Shown here: piece by piece, positions 51,991 through 61,232 of the stretch
How positions within the stretch are numbered: position 1 is the stretch's first letter
How the letters are laid out: every line of letters starts with the position of its first letter
The notes under the pieces: model-generated
What the model was told of the DNA's origin: nothing
The model's database searches: none
Seen by the model: the letters and a program-made list of their open reading frames with translations, nothing else
Assembly (NCBI GenBank): GCA_026706385.1
Contig: JAPOYV010000108.1
Location: 120,950-184,949, forward strand
DNA length: 64,000 bases
Reading direction: 5' to 3'
From: Gammaproteobacteria bacterium
GTDB lineage: Bacteria; Pseudomonadota; Gammaproteobacteria; Pseudomonadales; Azotimanducaceae
Made by a program: the position numbers and the translations under genes

Positions 51991-53393
51991 TGCGACTCTC
52001 GGGTGTTTCCATCAACTACCGGGCTCGAACCCCGACTTCCGCCGACGACGTCGTGGCGCTCACCGACGTCTCGCTGACAATCGACCGTGGCGAGCGAGTG
52101 GGAGTGATCGGTGCCAATGGCGCCGGCAAGTCTACTCTGTTGGGCGTGATGGCTGGCATCCTTCGTCCCGACTCCGGGGCCGTGGACGAGCAAGGGATGT
52201 CAACGTCCCTGCTCTCCCTGACTGCGGGTTTCGACCTCGAACTGTCAGGCGTTCGCAACATCGTCATGCACGGGATGCTGCGGGGCCTCAGCCGTGCCGA
52301 GGCAGAGGCGAACGTCCCCGCGGTCACGGCTGCCGCCGGCCTCGGTGAGGCAATCCATCGTCGGGTAGCCACCTACTCACGCGGCATGCGTGCCCGCCTG
52401 TGCTTTTGGACTGCCATCGAGTTGAAGGCTGATGTTCTGTTGGTCGACGAGGTGCTGGCCGTCGGCGACCAGGAGTTCCGCCTCAAGTCGCAGCAGGCAA
52501 TGGCCGAGATCTTGGCAAGCGACCACACCGTCGTGCTCGTCTCCCACAACACCGGCGTTGTCCAACGCTTCTGCGAACGCGCGATTTGGCTGGACCGAGG
52601 GCGTATTCGCGCCGACGGCGCAAGCGAAGAGGTGGTTTCCGCATACCGCCTCGCGAGCGCAGATGGCGGGCAAGTGAGCAGGCGAAGCAACCGCAAGGTG
52701 CTTGTCTGCGGCGCACCATCGACCGGGGCAACTGGTGTCGCCAAGCTGCTCAATTGCCAACCCGATGCAGCCATCGGTCTCGGGCGCCACCGGCGGTATC
52801 TGATGCGCAATCACGAGTACGATCTGGATTCGCTGTTCTCCGAGGAGGTGTTTTTCGGGTGCGATGCTGGCGGTGCGGGGGCGGCGGCGGGCACGGACTC
52901 CCTGACCCGCGAGAAGTACGCAACCGCGACTTTGGTCGGCGACACCGTGCCGCCACTTTACCGCCGCCTCGATACGGCACCACTCGGTCGCGACGATGTC
53001 GCCGTCCTGTATCTTTTCGGCCATCCCGAAAGTGTGCTTTTCGATCTCCTCCGGCAAGACAAGTGCACCGAGTCCGATCGCGACAAGAGACTCGTCGCGT
53101 GGAACAGCGCCATGCAAGCCGCGCGGAACGCCCGGGATCGCCTTGGCGATCGACTCCTGTGCTGCTCCGTCGAGCGTCTGCTCGGTCCGAACGGTGAGAC
53201 GACGTTTCGAGAGCTACTGCGGCGGCTTGGCCTCGCGACCAAGGTCACCCCCAAGTCGAGTCACCTGCTTGCGCGAACTGCCGAACTCCGGGCTACCCGC
53301 CAGTCTCAGCCTTTACCCCCGGAACTCGTTCGCTATGCACACCAACACGCCGATTTCGTGACCTATGCGGAGTTGCTCGCCGACTCTTGCTGA
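51990..53393 (+). CDS. wzt: Wzt-like ABC exporter ATPase fused to a sulfotransferase-like domain
   Basis: A 467-residue two-part protein. Residues 1-225 are a polysaccharide-exporter ATPase: Walker A GANGAGKST (41-49), the Wzt-type signature YSRGMRARLCF (near 130) and Walker B VLLVDEVLAVGDQEF (near 149), then LVSHNTGVVQRFC. Wzt proteins often carry a C-terminal sugar-binding domain. Here residues about 230-467 start VLVCGAPSTGATGVAKLLN, like the PAPS-binding loop of sulfotransferases, and have YLFGHPESVLFDLL in the place of the 3'-phosphate segment. The catalytic residues are not clear, so it could bind PAPS or glycan without catalysis. Overlaps the convergent giant gene by 31 bases. Confidence 0.85.
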   Translation: MRLSGVSINYRARTPTSADDVVALTDVSLTIDRGERVGVIGANGAGKSTLLGVMAGILRPDSGAVDEQGMSTSLLSLTAGFDLELSGVRNIVMHGMLRGLSRAEAEANVPAVTAAAGLGEAIHRRVATYSRGMRARLCFWTAIELKADVLLVDEVLAVGDQEFRLKSQQAMAEILASDHTVVLVSHNTGVVQRFCERAIWLDRGRIRADGASEEVVSAYRLASADGGQVSRRSNRKVLVCGAPSTGATGVAKLLNCQPDAAIGLGRHRRYLMRNHEYDLDSLFSEEVFFGCDAGGAGAAAGTDSLTREKYATATLVGDTVPPLYRRLDTAPLGRDDVAVLYLFGHPESVLFDLLRQDKCTESDRDKRLVAWNSAMQAARNARDRLGDRLLCCSVERLLGPNGETTFRELLRRLGLATKVTPKSSHLLARTAELRATRQSQPLPPELVRYAHQHADFVTYAELLADSC

Positions 53394-56300
53394 CCCGCCA
53401 GGCTGCGGTCGACCAAGGCCATGATGTCGTCGACGCGCCTCGACCAGGCGTTTTTTTCCACGACGGCGGCGAGCGCCTCGCGGTCCACGGCACATGGCCC
53501 TGCAACCGCAGCATCAACGCAGTCCAAGAAAGCATCATGGTCGCGCGCGACTCCGATGAATGGCTCGAAGTCACCGAGGTTCTCGATCCGAGTGGAGATG
53601 ATCGGGACGCCCGCCGCCGCGTACACCAGCATCTTCAACGGATGCATCGAACGGGTCTGCTCCGTATCCAAGTGCGGCAGAAGCGCCACATCGAAGTGTC
53701 TGACCCATGCCTTGACTTCCGGGTACTTGACCACGCCAAAGAAATGCACGTTCGGGCGCTCGTCCAGACGCAGCATGTCGAGGTTGGTGTGCGTGGATCC
53801 GATAAGCACGATCTGATACGCCGGTCGCTCTCGCGCCAGTCGTTCAAGGAGCGGTAGGTCAGTCTTGCCTTCGAGGTTGCCCACCAGACCGAGCACCGGT
53901 CGGGGCAGGTCACGGAAACGCAGAAAGGCGGGGCTCTCTGGCTCGTCTGGAGCCGGCTCGGTGTCACACCCGTTCGGAACCAAGGCAACCTCCCGACCAA
54001 ACGCGGACATGGCCTCACGCACTGTCTCGCAATTCGCCAGGACCACGTCCGCATCCTCCACGACCGCTCGATAGTGGCGCGTCATTTCCGCCCTGTCCTC
54101 CTCGGACCGATCCGGCCAAGCTCGCTGGTCGTCCACGACATCGACGACGGTCGCCCGGGGGCGGAAACGTCGGCGGAGCGCGTCGAACTCCTCGAGGACG
54201 GGGTAGTACCAGAACACCGCGTTGGCGGGGTCAATCCCAACGGCATCAAGTTCCGCGTCGACGAAATCCGCGAAGTTGGCCCGCGGCGGGTAACGGTCCG
54301 GGGCGAGTGCACGGCGCTCGTCGAAGAGAAACACATGGTGGGTCACCTTGTCCTGATCCAGGAGTCCCCAACGCCGGACCAGCTTGTTCTCCGCGACCTC
54401 CTGGTGGTGCACCGTAGCATCCCGTACGTGATCTCGCAGGACGTGGTAGACCGAGAACGGCGCGTCGAACACCGCAATGCGCCTTATCTCATCTCGACGT
54501 GCGAGTTCCCGTACAAGCATGTCGAATCGCCGCCCATATAGGCCCACGTCGCCCTGCTTCCAGAACATCACGAAGTCCCAACCGTCTCTCCCGTCTGTCT
54601 CGGCGGGTGCGTAACGTCGAGCCTGCTCGCCGAGAAAACCGTTGGCATCCTCCGGGAGCGCTTCTGGCGCCGCCAAACATCGCTCGATTTCCCCAAACAA
54701 AGTCCGATGGATGGCCTCGTAGCTGTAGTTGCGCAGGAAAGCGCCTCGCGCCCGTTTAGCCTGCGCTGCACGACTCTCGGGTGTCGCATCCAGCCAGGCA
54801 CCGATCCTCTCGGCCAACGTCTGCGTGGTCACGGGCTCGACCGCGCCGGACTGAATGAGCTCGGCGAGCGGCGGCACATCGGTCGCCAAGACCGGAATGC
54901 CCATCGAAACCGCATCGACAACCTTGGCTGGCAGTTGGTAGCGCGCGATTTCAGTCGTCGAATCCTGCAGCAGGCAGACGAGATCCGCAGCGGCAGTCAC
55001 ACTGGCGAGTTGATCAAAGGGCGTGTCCGGCAACATCACCAGTGCGTCGCCGCCCCGCGCCTTCAACGCGTCCCCGAAGGCCTTGTCCGGGGGCGTCCCA
55101 ACAACGACGAGACGAACGTCGTCCCTCTTCAAAAGATTGACGGCGTCAAGGATTTCGCCAACACCCTTATGCGGACGCGGTGTGCCAACGAAGAGGACGA
55201 CTCGAAGATCAGCGGCTAGACCGAGCGCACGACGCGACGCTTCCCGATCAAACCGATCCGGATTGAAGACGCGCTCGTCGCGCGCGTGCGGCACGACAAC
55301 GCCCCCGAACCTGCGTTTCAGCTCCTCGTTCGAGACGAGCAACCCATCGGCCCATCCGAGCAGGTTCTCCGTGTAACGCGTCCATGCTTCCTCGAACGGC
55401 TCGGCGAGCGCGCCTGGATCAACCGAGGCCAGGTCAGTCAAGGGATCTCGATTGGCAAAGAACGAGAGTTCGTAGTCGTCGACATCGATCAGCAGAGGCC
55501 GATTTCTGAGGGCCTTGAGCATCAATCCTGCCTGCACAGCCGGCAATCGCGCCTTGCAGGCGACGACCACATCCGCGTCAACCCGACGTGTCAGTTTTTC
55601 CAATGTGCGTTGGAAATCAGGAAACGGTCCGCCCGGGATTGTCACGGTGTGGAACGGCGCATGGCGCAATGGCTTCCATAGCCTGTCCCCGAATCGGGGG
55701 AACTGGAATCCCGCCAGAACCACCGTGTAGCTCCTAGCCAGCGCCTCCGCGAGCAGATACGCACGGCCGAGCGGGTTGTGCCCCACGTCCCAGGAGAGCA
55801 CCAAGACAGTGATCTGTCTCCTTGCCTTCACTTTTGCAGGTGCCGCGGAGGAGCCGCGTTCGGATGGCGCGGCTGCCAATCGCGTATGCTGCTGCTGAGC
55901 GTCCCTTGGTTGTACGCGGGTGTCCTCGCGAAGCTCCCGGAGATGATCCGCGACCGTTCTCGGTCGCGGACGCCCTATCAGCTGATGCGGTAAGGACAAG
56001 GCCGCATGCCCAAACCGCCATCGCCGCGACTGGAGAAGCAACTCCACCTGGCCGATTGTCTGGTCCATCAACGCCCGCAGTTCCGCTATACGCGTGCGAT
56101 CAGCCCTGGCGGCGGACTCGAGCCGACTGCGCTCGCCTCGCAGAGTGCCGATCTCTTCGGTCGCCAGTGTCAGGTCGCGGTCCTTGTTGCTGAGGCTCTG
56201 GCGCAACCCTTTCGCGACGAGTTGCGCTTCGAGGGACTCCTGCTCACGCGTTCGCAACGCGTCGTCGAGTTCCCGGTCCTTGGTCCGCAGGCTCTGGCGC

Positions 56301-57712
56301 AACCCTTTCGCGACGAGTTGCGCTTCGAGGGACTCCTGCTCACGCGTTCGCAACGCGTCGTCGAGTTCCCGGTCCTTGGTCCGCAGGCTCTGGCGCAACC
56401 CCTCGTCGGTGCGGCGCAATTCCAGCACCTCCGCTTCGGTCTTGCGCAACGCGTCGGCTGCCAAGACGAGGTCGCGATCCTTGACGTCCGCCGAGGCAAT
56501 CAACGCGCGATTCTTAGTCCGCGCATCCTCGAGTTCCCGATCCGAATCCCGCAGTGTTTCGGTGGCGGCGAGCAACTCCAAGTCCTTGTGGCGCAGCGCC
56601 TTCTCGGTGGCACCGACCTCTCTCGCCAAACGATCGACCTTACCGCGCAGACCGTTCGCTTCGCCGGCTAGCGCCGCCAGTTCTCGCCGATTCGCCGACG
56701 CTTCGGCGAGCAGGGCGGCGTTTCGCACCTTCACCCCGTCGAGTTCATCGCGCCACCGACGCGCCTCGGCCATCGTCCGATCCAGGGCTTCGAGCGCATG
56801 CTTCACTTCCAGTCGCTTCAGCGCCAACTCCGTCGACGCGTCGACCCGTTGGCCACGGATCAGTGCGGCGTTGGCTTCCGCCGCGCGGCGAACCAGGTTC
56901 GGCGACGTCTCCTCGTAACCCTTGAGTCGCCTAACGCTCGCCGGGCTGACGACATACCTGCGTGGACGCTTCCCGCCGCCCTCTTCCGCGCCGCGGAGCG
57001 TGTCGAACAAAGCGGTCTGCTTTGCCGACATCAGCTTGCGTTCCTCGCCATCCGAGGCGAAATGCCGCAAGCCGCCATCCAGGAACGCCGACAACTCCGC
57101 GTCTTCGGGCTCGCGCAACGCGTAACCCATCTCGCCGAACAACCGCATCATCCGTCCAACCACGAGGTCCGGCGCAGACATGAGCGCCTCATAGGAAACA
57201 AACACCCTCGTGACCCCCGCCGACGCGTTCAGCGACGTCACGGTGTACGCTTCCCAAAGAGCCAAGCCGACTTGGGCAGGCATTCCGTTGCGTCGCTCAA
57301 GCGATTTCGCGACATCAACCGGGTCGCGGAACACGTAAACGCATACCGGCAACTCAAGACACTCACGCCAGAGCTCGAAAGTGAGGCAACACCGCGGCTC
57401 CTTGACGAACCACGGTCGATGCGCGTCCAGGCCAAGCACGATGTCCGCGATCACATCGCGGTACAAGGCTCGCTGGCCGGCGTCTATGCGGTCGATGGCA
57501 AAGTCGGAGATGCGATCCCAGTCACAGCCCGCATTCCTCAGGATCGCATCATTGACCTGGCGAACATCCCGTCTTTCCCAGAATCCCTTGGGGTTCTCCT
57601 TGTTCGCCTCGATGGCAATTGCCTCGCTGCCGAAATAGCACCCCATGAGATTGAGCACGCGTGCCAGGGCCGACGTCCCTGATCGGTGCATTCCCAATAC
57701 GAAAACCTGCAT
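53363..57712 (-). CDS. Sulfotransferase/coiled-coil/double GT4 glycosyltransferase
   Basis: A 1449-residue protein. Residues 1-250 are a sulfotransferase-like domain (FVLGMHRSGTSALARVLN, then VCVYVFRDPVDVAKSLERR). About 285-565 is a long charged coiled coil with an exact tandem repeat. SRRWRFGHAALSLP near 568 resembles linkers in glycan-cluster glycosyltransferases. About 629-1015 is a GT4 domain (VVLFVGTPRPHKGVGEIL) and about 1047-1440 a second GT4-like domain (VLGLVGNLEGKTDLPLLERL and KMLVYAAAGVPIIST). No membrane segment is seen. It would act at the cytoplasmic face on the chain exported by the adjacent ABC system. Such fused, coiled-coil-linked enzymes can set chain length, but that is inference. 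Confidence 0.85.
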   Translation of the reverse strand: MQVFVLGMHRSGTSALARVLNLMGCYFGSEAIAIEANKENPKGFWERRDVRQVNDAILRNAGCDWDRISDFAIDRIDAGQRALYRDVIADIVLGLDAHRPWFVKEPRCCLTFELWRECLELPVCVYVFRDPVDVAKSLERRNGMPAQVGLALWEAYTVTSLNASAGVTRVFVSYEALMSAPDLVVGRMMRLFGEMGYALREPEDAELSAFLDGGLRHFASDGEERKLMSAKQTALFDTLRGAEEGGGKRPRRYVVSPASVRRLKGYEETSPNLVRRAAEANAALIRGQRVDASTELALKRLEVKHALEALDRTMAEARRWRDELDGVKVRNAALLAEASANRRELAALAGEANGLRGKVDRLAREVGATEKALRHKDLELLAATETLRDSDRELEDARTKNRALIASADVKDRDLVLAADALRKTEAEVLELRRTDEGLRQSLRTKDRELDDALRTREQESLEAQLVAKGLRQSLRTKDRELDDALRTREQESLEAQLVAKGLRQSLSNKDRDLTLATEEIGTLRGERSRLESAARADRTRIAELRALMDQTIGQVELLLQSRRWRFGHAALSLPHQLIGRPRPRTVADHLRELREDTRVQPRDAQQQHTRLAAAPSERGSSAAPAKVKARRQITVLVLSWDVGHNPLGRAYLLAEALARSYTVVLAGFQFPRFGDRLWKPLRHAPFHTVTIPGGPFPDFQRTLEKLTRRVDADVVVACKARLPAVQAGLMLKALRNRPLLIDVDDYELSFFANRDPLTDLASVDPGALAEPFEEAWTRYTENLLGWADGLLVSNEELKRRFGGVVVPHARDERVFNPDRFDREASRRALGLAADLRVVLFVGTPRPHKGVGEILDAVNLLKRDDVRLVVVGTPPDKAFGDALKARGGDALVMLPDTPFDQLASVTAAADLVCLLQDSTTEIARYQLPAKVVDAVSMGIPVLATDVPPLAELIQSGAVEPVTTQTLAERIGAWLDATPESRAAQAKRARGAFLRNYSYEAIHRTLFGEIERCLAAPEALPEDANGFLGEQARRYAPAETDGRDGWDFVMFWKQGDVGLYGRRFDMLVRELARRDEIRRIAVFDAPFSVYHVLRDHVRDATVHHQEVAENKLVRRWGLLDQDKVTHHVFLFDERRALAPDRYPPRANFADFVDAELDAVGIDPANAVFWYYPVLEEFDALRRRFRPRATVVDVVDDQRAWPDRSEEDRAEMTRHYRAVVEDADVVLANCETVREAMSAFGREVALVPNGCDTEPAPDEPESPAFLRFRDLPRPVLGLVGNLEGKTDLPLLERLARERPAYQIVLIGSTHTNLDMLRLDERPNVHFFGVVKYPEVKAWVRHFDVALLPHLDTEQTRSMHPLKMLVYAAAGVPIISTRIENLGDFEPFIGVARDHDAFLDCVDAAVAGPCAVDREALAAVVEKNAWSRRVDDIMALVDRSLAGQQESASNSA
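56195..56386. repeat. 96-bp tandem repeat, two copies plus partial third
   Basis: Copies at 56195-56290 and 56291-56386 appear identical, and the first bases of a third copy follow before divergence. Each encodes 32 residues of coiled coil (residues about 443-506), a multiple that keeps the helix register nearly intact. Confidence 0.85.
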
Positions 57713-57733
57713 TCCTTTTCTCGCTGATGTCGC

Positions 57734-58387
57734 TCAGTCGAACGACTCTCGACGATAGTAGCCCACCTCAAACATGTACTCGAACCGGGTATAGATGGCT
57801 CGCTCCGCTGCCGGTGTCATGTATTCCGAGTAGTGTCCTCGCCGACTCTGATTCAGGTGCGGTAACTCGGCTTCGCGGAAATCGAACTCCAGCGCTAGCA
57901 AGGCCAAGTCCTCCCTGAGTGACTCAAACCTAATAAACCTCTGGTTTTCCAAGATTCGACCATTCAACGTCAGCCACCTCTCCGGCGGCGTCTTCGAGAT
58001 GTCGTTCTTCCAGAATTCCTCGAAGCTCAGTTCCGCCGCCATCTTGAACCTCGGCGACTTGGCATTCTGCACGTACGTCTCACGCATGAAAAAGTAAGTC
58101 GAAACCGCCATGTCGTACGGGTTACGAATGCATACGAAGATCGCGCGAAGATCCTCGATTCGGCGGCCCTGCTCTCGCATGATTATGGAAGTTCGGCGTA
58201 TGTTCTCGTGGCCTCGATCCACTTCCAAGGTGATGCCTGGACGCATGACATCGGCGAGTTCCTGGACCTGCCCCGGGCTGACCCGACCATAAATCGGATC
58301 GTCCCAGGCCGCGATGAAATATTTCGTCAGTGACTTTCCGGCAGTCTTTGGGAAATGGATGAAGGCAAAGTCGTCGTTGATGAGCAT
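57734..58387 (-). CDS. Sulfotransferase family 2-like protein
   Basis: A 217-residue protein beginning MLINDDFAFIHFPKTAGKSL, whose FIHFPKTAGKSL is the PAPS-binding loop of the Sulfotransfer_2 group (carbohydrate sulfotransferases). AIFVCIRNPYDMAVSTYFFM is the 3'-phosphate-binding segment with arginine and serine in place. IRFESLREDLALLALEF and PHLNQSRRGHYSEYM near the C-terminus are usual for the group. Shorter than many members but apparently complete. It lies between the giant glycosyltransferase (21 bases) and a methyltransferase (9 bases) on the same strand, which points to sulfation of the surface glycan made here. Confidence 0.85.
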   Translation of the reverse strand: MLINDDFAFIHFPKTAGKSLTKYFIAAWDDPIYGRVSPGQVQELADVMRPGITLEVDRGHENIRRTSIIMREQGRRIEDLRAIFVCIRNPYDMAVSTYFFMRETYVQNAKSPRFKMAAELSFEEFWKNDISKTPPERWLTLNGRILENQRFIRFESLREDLALLALEFDFREAELPHLNQSRRGHYSEYMTPAAERAIYTRFEYMFEVGYYRRESFD

Positions 58388-58396
58388 TGCGTTGAA

Positions 58397-59200
58397 CTAC
58401 GTGCTCTTTCGGCTAACCAGGACAATCACCTTACGTCTTTCAACATTCGTCGCATCGACAAAGCGGATGGTCGTTGTCATGCCCGAACGATCGAGATGGT
58501 CAAGCACATCCTTGCCGAAGTCGGTGTAGACGAGAGATTTCCCACCACCACCATCGCCATGGTAAACAGGTGGCAGGAGGGGACGATCCTCCGCCGTTGA
58601 TGTGTCCACCCGACTGACTGTATTAGGTCGCATGGGGTATTGGAGCGGGATGGTGAACACATGCCGCCCACCCGGCTTGAGTACGCGCTTGATCTCCTGG
58701 AACGCGGCATTCGGAGAACGTACATGCTCAAGAATGTCCGACGTGATTACCAGGTCAAACGATCCCGAGTTGAAAGTCAGCCGCTGCAGATCCTGGTTCG
58801 CGAGCCCCTCCACTTCCTCCCCGAATGGCAGATCGGTCCGATAACAGGACTGCCGATACCGCTTCAGGCCCTTCATGCACGACCGATGCCGCCCGCTGGT
58901 CCCGGGCTCGTAGATCGCGAGCGAGGAAAATCCAGGATGCTCGCAAAGCTGTGGCAAGCACGTCTCGCCCGTGCCATAGAGGTCGAGCAGAGCCTGCGCC
59001 AGCCCGCGCTCTCGCATCGAGCCGCCACAGTCCTCGCAGCGGTAGGATTCCCGCGTCGAACCCCCGAAATGGGCGAATCGCGAGAGGACGCCGCAGATTG
59101 CACAAATGCCGGCGTATTGGTCGAGACTAGGCCGTGGAGCATCCGCCTCCGCCGGCCCAGTGGCTGCACGAAGTCTCATCAACCGTCCCCACCGGGGCAT
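58397..59200 (-). CDS. SAM-dependent methyltransferase with N-terminal zinc-ribbon-like cysteines
   Basis: A 267-residue class I methyltransferase. CAICG and CEDCGG near residues 33 and 56 form a likely zinc site. In the Rossmann part FDLVITSDILEHVRSPNAAFQEIKRVLKPGG is the motif for post-motif I and II of class I enzymes, with HVFTIPLQYP after it. The motif I glycine-rich loop is weak (AIYEPGTSGRH). Such proteins occur in glycan clusters, where sugar or chain-end methylation can stop elongation; its acceptor here is unknown. An ATG seven codons in is an alternative start. It begins the minus-strand unit leading into the two sulfotransferase-bearing genes. Confidence 0.8.
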   Translation of the reverse strand: MPRWGRLMRLRAATGPAEADAPRPSLDQYAGICAICGVLSRFAHFGGSTRESYRCEDCGGSMRERGLAQALLDLYGTGETCLPQLCEHPGFSSLAIYEPGTSGRHRSCMKGLKRYRQSCYRTDLPFGEEVEGLANQDLQRLTFNSGSFDLVITSDILEHVRSPNAAFQEIKRVLKPGGRHVFTIPLQYPMRPNTVSRVDTSTAEDRPLLPPVYHGDGGGGKSLVYTDFGKDVLDHLDRSGMTTTIRFVDATNVERRKVIVLVSRKST

Positions 59201-59375
59201 TGCCGATGCCGTATCCGGGAGTGGGCGGACTCGGTGGCCGGCGTCACAACCTGGCCTCGCCCTGCCCTGTCGGATCCCTCATTCGGTCGTTCCTCGACTG
59301 TGGCTAGTAGTCGCCCATCGCGACATGGCGCGCCATCTTAACGCGGCTCATCGACCATAGGAACACGACGGCATT
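59201..59375. other. Intergenic region between divergent genes
   Basis: 175 bp separating the minus-strand methyltransferase from the plus-strand asparagine-synthase-like gene. It should hold both promoters, but I can point to no convincing motif, repeat or hairpin. Confidence 0.5.
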
Positions 59376-61232
59376 ATGTTGGACAATCCACGGGTGTCCC
59401 CCGCCGCGCCAAGTCGCAACGAGCCGAGGTTCGCCTTGCAGCACCACTCCCGGGAGCTGCCCAAGAACGCAGCTATGGCGACGAGCGAAAACACCCGATT
59501 CCTCCTCGTGGTTACCCACGGCCATCGGACATTCCCGCTCAGCAACATCGTGATCGGCGACGGCCACCCCGCCTGGACTAGCGCCAATCGGCGCGTTGGC
59601 GTGTGGACTTGGCCGGAGAGCCGTGGTGTGCCTGCAGAAGGGCGCCTGCAGTTTCAAATCGGTGGCCACGGACCTCGGAAAGGACACTTCGTCGCCATTG
59701 ACATCAACTCGCTGGGGCAAGGTTCGATCACGCAGGATGACTTCGGTCTCGCACCGCTCTATGTCGCGACCCGCGGTGGATTCTCTTTCGCCGCCAATCG
59801 GCCAGAGCTGATCGCGTCGGCGTGGCACCGCATGACCGGGGGGCAGCCCGAGCGCGACCTCGTCTTCGGTGCCCTGCTTGCGCTCAAGGGGATCCCAATG
59901 GGCGATCGAACGGGCTACGCCGGCATCTGCTGCGTACCGTTCCTGGCCTTCCTCAGCGTCACACCCGCCGGAATCAGAACGGTCCATCGATCGGAGCCGC
60001 CATGGCTCCCGGGCGAAGGGACGAGGGTCAAGTCGGAGCCCGCCATGCAAGCGGCCGTCGACGAGGTCGAAGCCATCCTGACTGCGGACATGAGGCATGC
60101 TGTCTCCGGCCAGCCTACCCGGGTTGGCCGGCCCGCACTTCAACTGACTGGCGGCCGGGACTCCCGATTGGCCGTCGCGCTGGCTCTGCGAAGCGGCGTC
60201 ATCGACGATGTCGACGTGGTGACACATGGCGACAAGCGGACTCCGGATGCCCGCATCGCTCGACAAGTGGCCCAAGCCGCCAATGCCAGGCATTCGCTGT
60301 ACCGTTGGTCAAGTACCGAGCGAGATCTGTTTACCCACGTCCGAAACACGAGCGGCGCATTGAACCTCTGGGAGGCCAGCGAGCCCGTGCCGCCCTTTCA
60401 GCGGACGATGATCATCTCCGGGCTGCTTGGAGAGACCCTTCGCTCCAACTTTCCGTCGACAGCGCCGCCCAGCACTCGAAGCCACGTGCTCCGGGCTTTC
60501 TTCGGCGCACCTAGCCTCGATTTGCTGACGGAGGACGCCTGGTTCGACGCCATGGTGGAGGCGATGCAGTTGCTCATGTCGCCGGCGAGCCGAGGCGCGA
60601 GGCCAGAAGACCTTCACGACGCGTTCTACGTGCAACACCGGATCCGGCGTTGGGTCTCGGTCCGACCCGGAGCGTTCCACCGCACTTTCTTTCCTCTTTA
60701 TTGTCCACGGGCCGTGTGCTTGGCGTTCGCTGCTGGCTGGCAGGCCCGCGCCGAGAACGCGATCCACGATGCCATCATCGCACGCACCGGTAGCGACCTC
60801 ACCGCCATTCCCTATGCCGACGCGAAGCAGGTACGCCGGCCGAGACCTTCCAGCATCGCCTACCCCGAAGACGGTGTCCCGGTTCTCGACCGCGGCGCGT
60901 TGCTGGAAATCGCACGACGTTGGCGTCACAAGCGCCCGAGGTGGCGCGCAGAGCGGACGCGAACCACGCCGTCGCCTCAAACAGCCCGAAGAGTCGCGCT
61001 CTACTTGGAGACCATCGGCGCCCGGGGTGACAGCCCGGCGTTCGACGTAATCGACAAGGATCGCCTGGTCGCCGCAATTCGCCATCTGCCAGGGATGAAA
61101 CTGCACCTCGCAAAACAGGTGCACGGGGCCATGGCCACGGTGATCTGGCTCGGCGGCCTAGAGACCTCTACTCCACGCCTAGGCCGGCACTCATGGAAGC
61201 CCGAAGTTCGCCACCACGTAGGAGACCGCTAG
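59376..61232 (+). CDS. Asparagine-synthase-like protein of polysaccharide clusters
   Basis: A 618-residue protein with the two-part plan of asparagine synthetase. The N-terminal part (about 40-150) has amidotransferase-like strands (GSITQDDFGLAPLYVATRGG, FSFAANRPELIAS) but no N-terminal catalytic cysteine, so glutaminase activity is unlikely. The C-terminal part has a PP-loop-like LQLTGGRDSRLAVALALRSG near residue 255. This GGRDSR form is common in asparagine-synthase-like proteins of exopolysaccharide loci, whose reaction is not defined. An ATG at 59475 is an alternative start. It converges with cysC, overlapping by 42 bases. Confidence 0.7.
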   Translation: MLDNPRVSPAAPSRNEPRFALQHHSRELPKNAAMATSENTRFLLVVTHGHRTFPLSNIVIGDGHPAWTSANRRVGVWTWPESRGVPAEGRLQFQIGGHGPRKGHFVAIDINSLGQGSITQDDFGLAPLYVATRGGFSFAANRPELIASAWHRMTGGQPERDLVFGALLALKGIPMGDRTGYAGICCVPFLAFLSVTPAGIRTVHRSEPPWLPGEGTRVKSEPAMQAAVDEVEAILTADMRHAVSGQPTRVGRPALQLTGGRDSRLAVALALRSGVIDDVDVVTHGDKRTPDARIARQVAQAANARHSLYRWSSTERDLFTHVRNTSGALNLWEASEPVPPFQRTMIISGLLGETLRSNFPSTAPPSTRSHVLRAFFGAPSLDLLTEDAWFDAMVEAMQLLMSPASRGARPEDLHDAFYVQHRIRRWVSVRPGAFHRTFFPLYCPRAVCLAFAAGWQARAENAIHDAIIARTGSDLTAIPYADAKQVRRPRPSSIAYPEDGVPVLDRGALLEIARRWRHKRPRWRAERTRTTPSPQTARRVALYLETIGARGDSPAFDVIDKDRLVAAIRHLPGMKLHLAKQVHGAMATVIWLGGLETSTPRLGRHSWKPEVRHHVGDR

